The position numbers and the translations under genes were made by a program. A model generated the notes under the pieces. That model was given only the letters and a program-made list of their open reading frames with translations, made no database searches and was not told where the DNA came from. This document shows, piece after piece, positions 46,894-57,610 of a stretch of 64,000 nt of DNA. This stretch comes from Anthostomella pinea (taxonomy: Eukaryota; Ascomycota; Sordariomycetes; Xylariales; Xylariaceae), in NCBI GenBank assembly GCA_963556695.1, contig CAUWAG010000010.1, forward strand, positions 3,410,001-3,474,000, written 5' to 3'. Every line of letters begins with the position of its first letter. Position 1 is the first letter of the stretch.

Positions 46894-47206
46894 TGAGATG
46901 TTTCGTGAGGAGATGGTTCGTGAGGTGAGAAAACGATGAACGACTGAATCCAATTCCTTCGTAGCAAAGTTAAGACGTGCGCCCCGGACAAAGGAAGATG
47001 GTCCATGGTTTCACTGCATTGGCATAACATTTGAGTGAGCCCGGGCGTATTGGCTCTACGAAAATGAGGACACCCTCCCCCTGTGGCTGATATGGCTGGG
47101 TTGGGTGGTAGTGGACCGACCCACTTAGCGCCGTGCCCCCGAATCCCCTAAGCGCCCATGTAACCGACCACGCCGACCACGCATCCCACGGCCCCCTTAG
47201 CCTATA
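46894..47206. other. Intergenic between phosphoesterase and pogo element
   Basis: The upstream region of the phosphoesterase gene, cut 313 bp from its ATG by the transposon. It ends in the TA target duplication (47205-47206). Confidence 0.5.
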
Positions 47207-47296
47207 CCCGTGCCCCGCACCACTTTCCACCTCGCTAGGGCTCACCACATAAAGTGGTGCTCACCACAGTAGCACACCAACCACAATAACACACCA
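47207..47296 (+). repeat. Left terminal inverted repeat, pogo-like element
   Basis: 90 bp, matching the inverse of 49050-49139 with one mismatch (ACATAAAG against ATATAAAG). Confidence 0.9.
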
Positions 47297-47371
47297 GTCT
47301 TCCAAAATAACCACCCTCCAGCCAAAACCACACCAAAGTCATTGCCTCTTTGGACAGACGACTTTTTCGCG

Positions 47372-48734
47372 ATGAAATCCCCTATTCACAAAGCTGTAGA
47401 ATATGCCGACGAGCATCCGGATGCCTCTAAACGTGGTATCTGTCGCCAATTCGGGGTTCTAAGGGAGCACTTCCGCAACCGCCTGCAGGGCATCCCTTCC
47501 AAAAAAGGACTACGAGAAGCACCCACCAAGCTGAATATGATACAAGAAAAGGCTGTCTGTGCTTATATTGACCACCTAGATGCCATTAATCTCTCCGTGA
47601 GGCCAGAATTCATCACAGAGGCTGCCAACTTGCTGCTCAAGGAGTCGGCGAGTGCTGCGGTCACAGAACTACCTATAGTTGGCAAGAATTGGGCCTCCCG
47701 CTTTATCAAGCGCCACAGATACTTCAAGCAGCCTCAGAAGGTCCTTTCACAAGATCAGTAAGCTGTTAAAGACTTGAAACGCACTGAAGAGGGTCATTAG
47801 AGAGGAGGGTATCCTCCCTAATGACCTGTGGAACATGGACGAGACTAGCTTTTGATTAGGGGTTAGAAAGGACCAGATAGTTATCACTAAGCAAAAAAGA
47901 ACCTATTATTTCAGAATACTAGAGAATAGGAAGTCTGCTACTGGCATAGAAGTTATCTCTGCCGCTGGCGAGGTTGTCCCAGGCTTCCTTATTCTCTCTG
48001 GCACCCTCCATATGTCTCCATGGTACAAGGTACACAAATTAGACCCCAGGATAGCGATTACAACCGCAGAGAGTGGTTATTCGAACGATGAGATCAGCCT
48101 AGAGTGGATTAAGTACTTCAATAAGCACTTTAAGACCTCTCAAATTGGTATAAAGAGGCTCCTAATTATCGACGGTCACGGTAGCCACCACAAGACACAG
48201 TTCATTAGATATTGTGACGACAACGGCATTATTCCTTTTGGTCTCTGTCCGAATATGACGCATTTACTACAGCCGCTCGATGTGGTGGTTTTCCAGCCCT
48301 TGAAGCACTACTATGTTAAAGCCCTGGCTATTATGGTGCGTGATGGTCTCACGCATATTGGGAAGATTGAGTTCCTGTCGTGTATCAAAGGGGTTCGCCA
48401 GCAAGCTTTTAAGAAGACCACTATCCTCTCTGCCTTCAAGAAAACGGGCATCTATCCCTTCAAACCGTCAGTTGTGATTAACCAGTTGAAGGAGCGCAAA
48501 GCTCGCGCGAGGACCCCCGTCACCCCCCCTAACCAGCCTGGTTTCTCTCCAGTTGCCACCCCAGCTACAATGCGGCAAATTCATAAGGTCGCTTATCAAG
48601 TAGACAAGGCCTTGAATAACCTGGACAATGGCGGAGATCTTACTCCTGAAGATATTAAGAGGATCAGGCTCCTATCCAAGGGGGCGCGCTTCTACGCCTC
48701 CCAGCTAGTCCAGACTAAAAGAGACCTTAGATAG
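47372..48734 (+). pseudogene. Pogo-like transposase, interrupted
   Basis: It starts MKSPIHKAVEYADEHPDASK with a Psq-type helix-turn-helix (GICRQFGVLREHFRNRL) and a CENP-B-type second DNA-binding domain (VGKNWASRFIKRHRYF). The DDE domain keeps three acidic residues: WNMDETSF, LLIIDGHGSHHKTQ and LLQPLDVVVFQPLK, ending KRDLR at 48734. Lesions are TAA near 47759-47761 (consistent with CAA to TAA), a frameshift near 47775, and TGA 47853-47855 right after DETSF. The second half (48012-48734) is open. The catalytic residues are intact, so decay looks recent. Confidence 0.85.
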
Positions 48735-49049
48735 ACCAAATTAACTTCTTGAGTTAATAAACAGCACAAGTCTGCAAAGAACACTCCTCTCTAATCAAGA
48801 GGAATACTCACAGTTAAAATCGGGCATCAAATAGCAAGGAAAAAGGAGCAGGAGACCGCGACAGGCCTCCAAAAGAAGGCAGATGTCCTGGCAAAGAAGG
48901 AACTCTAATCACAAAAAAATCTCGATAAAGAGGCAACAAAGTTGGCCAGGCATTAGAGGACTACTAAGGGACTGCCTGCTGTTGATATCTACGAATCTGG
49001 CAAGAAGATGCGATCGCTACGTAAATTTTAATGCTGAATAACCTCATAT

Positions 49050-49139
49050 TGGTGTGTTATTGTGGTTGGTGTGCTACTGTGGTGAGCACCACTTTATATG
49101 GTGAGCCCTAGCGAGGTGGAAAGTGGTGCGGGGCACGGG
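49050..49139 (-). repeat. Right terminal inverted repeat, pogo-like element
   Basis: 90 bp, inverse of 47207-47296, followed by the TA duplication. Confidence 0.9.
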
Positions 49140-49264
49140 TAAGTAGACCTTCCCCTCGTGATCCTGGCGCGTATGCAGCCGTGTGAGGTACACATGCCAC
49201 CAACATCATTCCACGATTCATATCACGATCAGCAGGATGTCCCAGTGACGGCAGACAGGCCACA

Positions 49265-50026
49265 ATGAACTCAGCGCCGACCCTCGCCGCTGTCGCCATA
49301 CCAAACACCATGGTATTCCAGCTTGTATTGTTGGCGAAGTGGCCTTGAATTATTACAATGTCCCTCGTGTCCGCCATGTAAGTGCTGAAAGGACTCTCGC
49401 CGCCTTCGTACCACTGCGACTGACCTGCAAAGGACCTCGAGCTATGCGTGCCCAAGTCAAGCTCATTGGTGGCAGCCGGACTTCTCTGCTCTACCGGGCT
49501 TTTTGAGCCGTTCGAAGCAGATGATGATTTCAACAACTATACCGAGTACAAGCGTGGTTTTCCGCTCGTTCGGACCACTTCCTGGACTCATCCGCCACAG
49601 ACCATCGTAATCTTCCCTGCCGCCCTGTTCGGCCTGGACCCGATTGAGGATATCCTCATTGAGCAACCCTCTGATCAAAAGATACATATCAGTAAAGAAC
49701 TCTCTGACATGGACTCCCGGGATGTTGCCCACTTGCCGCTACCACGTTTGGCGTCGTTGATCATAGGACTGGCCAGGAGATTTTTGGACACGGGGGATGA
49801 CATAGCCATGATTGCGGTTGAGCAATTAGTGGACGGCATGAATCTCGACGAGGAGTGGTCAAGAAAGCACCTTGGGGGCGTAGCCAATGCCGTTCGATTA
49901 TTGGTTGACTCTCAGATCGGCGGCAAGGCTTCACGGATTGACTACTTCTCAGATAACAAGATCACTTGCTTCATCAGCGATCAGGAGGAGGCGCAGAGTG
50001 TGCGACTAATCACGGGTATCGACTGA
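49265..50026 (+). pseudogene. Nucleotidyltransferase-fold protein, frameshift near the start
   Basis: Two exons: about 49265-49377 and 49433-50026, joined by a GTAAGT..CAAAG intron with a CTGAC branch point. Spliced, the core reads GIPACIVGEVALNYYNVPRV then RHDLELCVPKSSSLVAAGLL, resembling the hG[GS]..Dh[DE]h pattern of minimal nucleotidyltransferases (here VGE..HDLEL). The remainder includes GLFEPFEADDDFNNYTEYKR, TIVIFPAALFGLDP, and a helical end with AVEQLVDGMNLDEEWSRKHL and CFISDQEEAQSVRL. The ATG at 49265 (MNSAPTLAAVAI) is one base out of frame with KHHGIPACI, so a single base seems lost near 49300. The pogo element lies 125 bp upstream. Fold assignment is tentative; substrate unknown. 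Confidence 0.55.
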
Positions 50027-50617
50027 GTGTAACGGTGGTTCTCGGAGAGGATGAGGGGTCATCGGGAATACAATATGTGCGTACAATGCTGCTCACATAT
50101 TCACTGGTGTCACTACGTGACTCCCCCTCGCGGAGCCTGGTCGTTCTCCTCCTATTCCGCGGAAGCACCCGTGGAGTACCCGACCACAGGACGTCCTGCT
50201 AGAAGTGGATTCACGAGCTGTTAGCCTAGGGGTTACCTTGCGCCAACAAGATCTTCAGCCAACACGACATTCGACACGGTGTACCATGGATGCGGGGGAA
50301 ATGGACTTTCCCTGAAACATTGTGTTGGTTCTCAAAGGCAACCAGCTTCAATTGGGGGCGACTTGAGTTGGGCGCGGGCCATATTACCCAGCCCGGCCAA
50401 ATCCGTATCCTAGTCTAAGCGCCGGCCAGACTGCGCCGCCCTCATTGCATCTCGGCCTCCAAAGAGTCTCTGATGATGCCAGAAAGTAGACTTCCTGAAG
50501 TTTATGAACAGGCTCGCCGTTGATCGAACTACTTTCCCCCCTGTGCTTTCATCACCTCATTCGAGCAATTGCCTTTATGATTACTTTTCACCTTCTATTC
50601 CATCCATCACACACACG
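50027..50617. other. Intergenic between the two nucleotidyltransferase-fold genes
   Basis: 591 bp, nothing recognised beyond the promoter of the next gene. Confidence 0.4.
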
Positions 50618-51363
50618 ATGATCCAAGGACGCTTGAATGATGCGGCCATTGCCCTCCACAGAGTCCTGAGCCAACGGTGTGTCAACTTCGGCATCTTCGG
50701 TGGCTACGCTATCGGCGCCGTCGGGGGCGTTCGTGAAAGCAAGGACATCGACTGCTTGGCCTATGTGTCGAAGGAACAAGTGGTCGAACTTCTGAACGGC
50801 AAGCACGGCTTCCAAGTCATTCCGCAGACCCGTCAGGACTATGTCGCCTTCCTATGGTCTGACAAGAGCGATCGAAAGAACGCAGTTCTGGTTGTGAGAT
50901 ATTCTGCGAGAAGTTTCCAGGTATGCATCTATTCGACGCGGACGAGTATATCCAAAGCTGATCATATGACTGGTTTTCAGGGGCCCAATACTCCATGGGA
51001 AATATTCCTTGCAAGCTTGTCGAGATCAACGGACAATCTCAGGGTCCAGGAACCTCCGCCTTCCTGGACCCCTTCTACCTATTCAAGGGCAAGCTACGTG
51101 CAGCTGCCACCAGAGCCAAGTTCCACGACTCAGCAGATCTGAGGATGCTGGCAGGAAAGTTCGAGTCGCTCATCCAGCCGCGAGCCCATGAACTCGATCT
51201 TGAATATGTCTGCCTGGCCATCAAGCGATATGTTGAGCTGGAGAGGCTGTTCGAGAAGATTGGGATTGACGTGAAGAAGGCAAAGGTTGCAGTGAGTAAC
51301 CTAGACCCGCACAAGCTTCCCCCTCCAGCAGCAGTGGATGTGCAGAGAGGGCTTCTCGGGTAG
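50618..51363 (+). pseudogene. AbiEii-like nucleotidyltransferase-fold gene with 2-nt frameshift
   Basis: Starts MIQGRLNDAAIALHRVLSQR. The nucleotidyltransferase signature is canonical: FGIFGGYAIGAVGGVRESKD followed by IDCLAYVSKE, with the GG and DID metal-binding residues. The first exon runs to about 50920, an intron GTATGC..TTTCAG spans 50921-50980, and the second exon carries GPGTSAFLDPFYLFKGKLRA, RAKFHDSADLRML and ends PAAVDVQRGLLG at TAG 51361-51363. In the printed sequence exon 1 leaves the frame at GTTGTGAG (50891-50898). Reading two bases fewer gives VEIFCEKFPG, which joins exon 2 in phase. In bacteria the AbiEii/MNT fold is used in abortive-infection and toxin-antitoxin systems; in fungi its role is unknown. 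Confidence 0.65.
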
Positions 51364-52078
51364 TAAGGAATGCTCTTGGGAATGTATAATCCATGCTCGA
51401 TAGCGAGCTTACCTGTATCCCAGCTGTGTTAGAAGGGTTCGACTTCGAGTCCACCATGTATACTATGACTTAACGGTCTCATAATAACACTACATCATCT
51501 TAGCATGCCCCTGGATACAGGTGCATCTCTTTATCCCCAGTCGTCTGGAAGTTACATCACCTCGAAGCAATGTAATTGGATCCAATGGCGTCGAAGTTGA
51601 GCCCCCATCACATACGCATCTCTTGAGCGGGCCTCTACTACCGATCCACCGAGTCCATCTCGCCGATGGCCGTCCGCTTCTCAACGTTTAGTCATACATA
51701 TAGAGTGATCGACCTTGCCTGTACGGCTGCAGCCAGGTGAGACCAGCTGCGAATGACTTCCAATCGAGCTCTGCCACTTGCAGCGGACTTGCTGATCCTA
51801 AGGCTTAAAACAGCTCGATATATGTTACCTGATCAACGCGAAAGAAAGGAAGGTTCCTGCGAGCCTTGAAATGCTGAGCTCAATTGCATCCGGTGTGGAC
51901 ATTACCATCAAGCGTCAGGGACGGTCGCAGCACTGTCAGATCCCGAGATCGGTTTCGTCACCGGTGCTAGTCACTCTGCATCGTCATAAACATTGGAACC
52001 CCACCTTCATCACATCCACCTATCTCGAGACGGGGGAAACACTGCAACCGTGAACCGATAAGCTCTTCGCAGGTCATC
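51364..52078. other. Intergenic, nothing recognised
   Basis: 715 bp upstream of the hydrolase gene; no supported feature. Confidence 0.4.
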
Positions 52079-53380
52079 ATGGACGAATACAAGACGTTCA
52101 ACCTAGGCGACTTCGCCCTCAAGTCGGGGAAGACGATTCCGAATGCTTACATCTCCTACAAGACGTACGGCGATCCAACAAGCCTGGCTATCGTCTATCC
52201 GACCTGGCATAGCGGTCTTATACCTGCCAACGAGTGGCTGATAGGAGATGGGATGGCCCTAGACCCGAGGCGATACTTCATCATCATCCCCGCACTGTTC
52301 GGAAATGGTCAATCGAAGAGTCCGTCCAACAGTCCGGAGCTGAGACCGTTCCCGGAAGTCACCTTCTTCGACAACGTCACGGCGCAGTACAAGCTGGTCA
52401 CTGAATGTCTTGGTGTCAAGCATTTGAAATGTGTCCTGGGTTGGAGCATGGGTAAGCCTGCGCTACATTGCGATCGAGACGGAATGGCACATACGCTTCG
52501 CAGCTGACTGTCAAGACAGGGGCTGGCCAGACCTATCAGTGGATCACTCAGTATCCCGACTTCATGGACTCGGCAGTACCATTCTGCGGCAGCGCTCGAA
52601 CGAGCTTGCACAACCAGGTCTTCCTCGAGGGGGTGAAAAGCGCACTGCTAGCAGCGAAAGGTGCTGTCTCCGGCGGTATTTGCCGAGGTGAGGCAACACC
52701 CGAGTCGCAGTACAGAGGCTGGACAGCTGCTGAACGCGAAAGCGGGCTGAAAGCACTTGGGCGCGTCTACGCTGGCTGGGGTTTGAGTCAGGCATTCTAC
52801 CGGGAGAAGTTGCATGAGAAATACCTTGGCTACAAGGACCTCGAGGACTTCATGATCGGTTTTTGGGAGGGCTGGGCAACCTCCAAAGGTATGTTCCCCG
52901 CCTGGTGATACCATGATACGATTGACTAACCACGGGTGCAGACCCGGAGAACATGTTGACGATGCTACATACATGGCAAGCTGCGGACTGCTCAGACCAG
53001 GAGCCGTATAAAAAGGGTCAGCTCAGCTCCCGGTTCCGTCTGTCAGAATGGCAAAGTTGACAAGACCAGACTTCGAGCTCGCGATGAAGAGCATCAAGGC
53101 TAGGACACTGGTCATCCCCTGCAAGACTGACCTGTACTTCCCGCCGGAAGACTCCGAGTACGAGGTCCAGAACATGTCTCCTGGGATCGGGAAGTGCATT
53201 GTCTTTCGATCCATCTGGGGTCACTGGTGAGACTTTCCCGGTGCTTCATCTCGTATTCCATTTCAAGCTGACGGTTTTAGGGCTGGTGGTCCTGGAGATA
53301 GCAAAGAGGACGTCAAGTGGCTCGATGAGAAGTTGAAAGCGTTCCTCGGGGATGGCCGTCTCGGAGATCGCAGGTTGTGA
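52079..53380 (+). CDS. Alpha/beta hydrolase, homoserine O-acetyltransferase-like family
   Basis: Exons 52079-52451, 52520-52888, 52942-53005, 53047-53226 and 53281-53380 would give 361 residues. It begins MDEYKTFNLGDFALKSGKTI and has IVYPTWHSGLIPANEWLIG and YFIIIPALFGNGQS. The nucleophile elbow GWSMGAGQ is split by intron 1 after GWSM. The acid appears in LVIPCKTDLYFPPED and the histidine in WGHWAGGPGD, so the Ser-Asp-His triad is complete. Relatives include MET2-like enzymes and hydrolases of AK-type toxin clusters, so the substrate cannot be named. Introns 1, 2 and 4 have good signals. Intron 3 (GTATAA..TCAG, 41 nt) is unusually short and is the weak point: without it the frame stops near 53057, so this may be another damaged gene. 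Confidence 0.65.
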
Positions 53381-55174
53381 GCATGCCACGAACCGAGCGC
53401 AGTTGACTTTGGCTGAGGAGACTACTGTGGCATATGTTCGAAGGTGACGAGGCTTTTCAAGCAGTACGACCAGCAGCGGTACAATCAACTGTTTGTATTT
53501 TTCATTCGGCTTCTTTGACTTTCCACTATCGATGGCTATGCTCTAATGCGTCGCTTCTTCAATGCTAGTGAAGCGGGGGGGGGGGGGGGGACCCTCTCTG
53601 ATGAGGTCGGCTGAGCATTACCATCTGTAGTCCGTCCGATAGGTATACCTCAACGGTATGGCCGAGGTACAGCTCTAGCAATTTCCCTTCCCTCGTCAAG
53701 CCTCGTTTCTGGTCTCATACTGCACTGTTCTACGTCTAATGCAGATCACCAAGAGTAGAACACCAAGCTTCAGCTCCATTATTGCGCGCAGAGAGGTCAT
53801 GGTGTTTGTGCGTTTCCAATGATAACACTTTATGAGAGTGACATATATAGATTCCAACCCGCTTGTGCGCGTACGGATCAAGCATAATCACATTCCACCA
53901 CCTTCGCTGCCTGACACACAACTGGTATTAGCGAGCCCGCTGATGACATATTGTGGAAAACCCCCGTCATCACTGGCATACCTATAGCAGTCAAGTACGG
54001 ATCCCAATGGTTCTTCTCCTTCACGGTGCTTCAGATATGCTTTCTTGCGCAATGGCCGGACTTTCAGACTGTACACAGGTATCTAGCTCCTCTGCAGCAG
54101 CGTGACATGCCTTCACAAGGGGAGTCTAGACTCCGACTGTGTTTGATTCGGGAATAGATACACTGGGGACAATATGAGCTTGATGAAAGCTGTCAGGTAG
54201 AGTCATCTAGTGCATAGTGTCAAACCCCGACATTCCACAAACTCCCAGAAATGGAATAGAATCAGGCAAATCATACCTGTCTATATATTCTAATGATATG
54301 CCCCCGAAAGAAGTCATCCTGATAGCAGACCGCAGGAGATTGGGCATCAGTTGATGAAACTACTAGGTAGCTCCTCTGTATTTACGGCCTGACATGAATG
54401 GGCATGGAGATTGCTTCAGGTATGCTCACATAGGCTGCCATAGATAGCTGATGACCTGTCGATACTGACATAGTAGTGTTTAGTGTAATCTGGGGAAGTA
54501 CGTGGTCATATGTCTGTTGTCCATGGTTACCGCTAAGTCTCATTGTTCCTCTGCAGGCCACGGCCAAGCAACAACGCATCGCCCATTGTTGCCCTGCTGG
54601 TTCATGTCCCAGCAACGTGAAACCCAGTAGACATAGTGGGGAACAACTGTTTTCCAGCCGCATCAGCCGCTGTGCGGTTTTCACCCACCAACGGCCGCTT
54701 TTCACCCCGGACATTTCTTGACCTTGTGGAGACACTTCCATCTTCCCAGAACCATCATTTTGTTGGTGAAGTGAAATCATCCGCCTTTCACTCTTGCATT
54801 ACGCATCCTCCACGACCGTTCACACTTGTTGGTGGTGCACAAACGCTGCACACCATCTTGAGCCTTTTCCATTTGCAAGATTCATTCGGGTTTTTGCACC
54901 CTTTTGCGCGTGTTTCAATCGCTACCTCTACCACTACCGCTGCACCGCAAACGCCCTAATTGGTGAGAAGTTGAAGTTGCCGACCATGCGTTATCCTCCG
55001 CTGACTGTACAAAGCACCAAGAAGCCGATTGCAGCATGCAGCCCAACCATCATCCCCATCCCTCAACCTCCTCGTTGCAATCCTCGTCGCGATTGTACTT
55101 GCAACCATCCTCGACATCATCCACAACTCCGACCATTCCCAAACCGAAGAAAGCCTTGACCGCGGACTTTCAAG
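53381..55174. other. 1.8-kb intergenic stretch
   Basis: No supported gene. It contains a 16-G run (53575-53590). The last 400 bp looks like promoter and leader for the gene split by the LINE. Confidence 0.45.
53575..53590 (+). repeat. Poly-G run (16 G)
   Basis: Uninterrupted G tract; its length is likely to be unreliable in the assembly. Confidence 0.9.
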
Positions 55175-55893
55175 ATGGACGAGAAAAAGCCGTCCCAGCT
55201 ACGCGCGGAGGCCGAAGAATTCAAACACGAAGTCTCTCATCAGAACCTCCCTACCAGAAACAATCCCATCGGAAGCAACGGAACCACCTCGACGCCCATC
55301 CTGCGTGTCACTTCCACTGCCGGACCTCGTTTCTGGGAGAAGTTTGAAGGTCCTAGACTCATTGTTGACAAGGCCGAATTCGAGGCTGACATGAAGCGAT
55401 ATGACCTCAAGGGGCTCAGCGCCTCGCGCTGGGCGTAGAGCCAGGTAAGATGACTGCAGACAGCAGACTGCCCAAGGGCAACCGAAACTGACTTAAGCGT
55501 AGATGGTAATGAGGAGGATCATGCTGTCGATGACGACTTCGTCAAGGCCGGTGTAAGATATGTACTATACTCTTAGTAGTACCAGGCTGACAACCCATAA
55601 TAGGATCATACGAAGGATAATCGGTTAGCTGGACCTGGTTCCCTTGACGGGACACCCGAATAGACTGAAGGCCGATCATGGCGTGTTCTGGTTGGTTCCA
55701 TCTCGGCGATTCCTCGTTCGTGGCCTGGCCGTCACCGCAGGCGTCGGAATGATGTTCATCGTCAAGTATCTCATGGAGCGAGACTGGGCTGCTGTGTCGC
55801 GAACGATTCGAGGCATTGGCAATCAGGCTTTGGAGTTCACAACTTCATTCATGACTCACACATACAATGATGCAGTCAACCTTGTCGAAGGCA
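55175..55893 (+). pseudogene. Host gene split by a LINE, 5' part, function unknown
   Basis: ATG 55175 (MDEKKPSQLRAEAEEFKHEV) opens an exon with PRFWEKFEGPRLIVDKAEFE and DMKRYDLKGLSASRW, probably spliced at 55435 (GTAGAG) to 55498 (VDGNEEDHAVDDDFVKAG) and at 55553 to 55604 (DHTKDNRLAG). The downstream coding segment, PLTGHPNRLKADHGVFWLVP then GLAVTAGVGMMFIVKYLMER and a helical stretch ending NDAVNLVEG, is shifted one base from the previous exon, so an exon boundary or a small indel near 55625 is unresolved. Residues around AVTAGVGMMFIVKYL form one membrane span. The LINE interrupts the gene after codon GGC at 55892. The remaining 25 codons lie at 61484-61561. The protein looks like a small single-pass membrane protein; no family recognised. 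Confidence 0.6.
55881..55893 (+). repeat. 13-bp LINE target-site duplication, left copy
   Basis: CTTGTCGAAGGCA here is identical to 61484-61496 on the far side of the LINE. Confidence 0.9.
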
Positions 55894-56032
55894 ACATACA
55901 AAAAAACAACTATTTTTCTTGGCGCCCCGCTGTTAGGGCGCAACCTCTATATCTGCACTAAAACAGGCATTTATTTCAGTACCTGACTATCCTTGCCAAG
56001 GCGCAAATTTTTTTTTTTTTCTCACAAGCTGG

Positions 56033-57610
56033 ATGGCACCCCTTCACGATAGGCCCCCAAATACGCCAGTGGCCGTCCCAAAGACGACTACTGGCGGCGT
56101 GCTCAAATCCCCGGTCCCTAGAAGAACATATGGCCCGGCAACCCCAAGCAAGCTCCGCCAGGCACTGCTCGACGACATCAACAGCAGCCCGTCACAGGTC
56201 TCTGAGGCTGACTTCACCATTGTTTCCCCTCTGAAAAGAAAATCCTGAAATATTAATACTAGCAGCATCATTGATATGGAAGTACCTCAATCAAACGGAA
56301 TCTCTACAGACCAAGCCATTGGAGGCGATACAGGGAACAAGGTCTCTTCCTCAGAGTGCCAGGACCAAGTTGCCAAAATACTGGCTAAAGACAAGCATCT
56401 CTATGAAGCCAGGATGACAATGTTTCAGGAGTGTGCTGCAGCAGTCGATAAGACACTTGAGAAAGCTGGAACCGAACTATACTCTCATGCCAAGGAGTTC
56501 AGCACTTTCTTCTCCAAATGTCTGAATGAATGGCTGGAAACCCGAGATCTGACCACAAGAAAGGCCACTTCTGGGGGGATAGAAATAGGGAAGCCCACTA
56601 TGACCTTTGCCCAAGCTGTCTCCTCTGGCCAACGACAGCATCCATGGATAGTCAACACTACCATAAAGAAAACACAGCCTAGTGCCCTTATCACTATCAA
56701 CCAATTGAAGAGGAAGCAGGATGATCTCCGGGTCTTTGTCCGCATGGATAATAGCCACCTTGAGCCTTATGGAATCAAGTCTACACTAAACAGAAGACTT
56801 AAGCTCCACTCTCAGGAGCTTAGAGAAGTGACACGTTGTCCTTCTGGTTTTACCTTACACCCAAGGGACAAGCCAACTCAGGCTAAGCTTCTGGCTTCCC
56901 AAAAAGAAATTGCCGACATTCTCAAGGCACAAAAGATTGAGACCCACACAGTCTGGCATCATTACAAGGTCGATGGATGCCCAAGAAAGGTCATCAGTGC
57001 AGAAGGGTTCACAATCAATATTACCGACACTGCTGTTGTTGATGAAGTTGAAGCTCAAACAGGCAACAGACCTTTGAGGTGCATATTCTCAAAGAACACG
57101 ATTAATTCTGATCCAGAAACCACGTGGATAATCTCTCTGCCCAGTGCAGTAAAGAAACCATTCACGCCTTTTGCCCACTCAATGACCTCAAGGCATATTC
57201 AATACACCCCCAAGGTTCATCAGTATGCAAGCTGCTTCAGATACCATGGTAGAAATTACCGATGCAAAAAGCGAGTATGTGCACACTGCGCCAACACAGT
57301 ACACCAGGGAGAGTGCGAAAAACCAATCCCAAAGTGTGTCAACTGCAAAGGACCTCATGCTGCCAACTTCGACAAATGCCCTGCCCGCCCCAAGGTTGTG
57401 AAAGGTACCATCCATAAGCACACATGGGAGCAAATCCAGGAAATAAGGCTAGCCGGAGAAAGAGCCAGATCCAAGGCCTTTAACGAAGCAGGCAGAAACC
57501 AAGCTGGGTCAACACCTAGCAACAATAGCAAAGACACCACAATGCAAATCGACACAACAGATACAACTCATCCCAGAGATGCCGATACCATTGTTGTCAG
57601 TCAATGTTAG
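56033..57610 (+). pseudogene. LINE ORF1, gag-like RNA-binding protein
   Basis: The frame from ATG 56033 (MAPLHDRPPNTPVAVPKTTT) meets TGA 56246-56248 and resumes in the same frame with MEVPQSNGISTD (56276), running to TAG 57608-57610. The N-terminus is coiled-coil-like, the middle contains VFVRMDNSHLEPYG, and the end holds three zinc-knuckle-like clusters (CFRYHGRNYRC, CAHCANTVHQGEC, CVNCKGPHAANFDKC). ORF1 proteins coat the LINE RNA. Either the TGA is a lesion or translation starts at 56276. Confidence 0.8.

Larger units (their letters stand above)
47207..49139 (+). mobile_element. Pogo-like (Tc1/mariner superfamily) DNA transposon, 1933 bp
   Basis: The element begins CCCGTGCCCCGCACC and ends with its inverted copy. 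The terminal inverted repeats are 90 bp (47207-47296 and 49050-49139) and differ at about one base. It is flanked by TA on both sides (47205-47206 and 49140-49141), the target duplication of this superfamily. Inside is a single transposase gene with lesions. Near-identical ends with a broken transposase suggest recent transposition, possibly driven by an intact copy elsewhere. Confidence 0.9.

Noticed and set aside
49108..49536. Minus-strand 142-codon ORF running into the pogo right end
   Set aside because: Covers the spliced plus-strand nucleotidyltransferase-fold gene, whose intron signals and motif explain the sequence better; it also runs into the transposon end.
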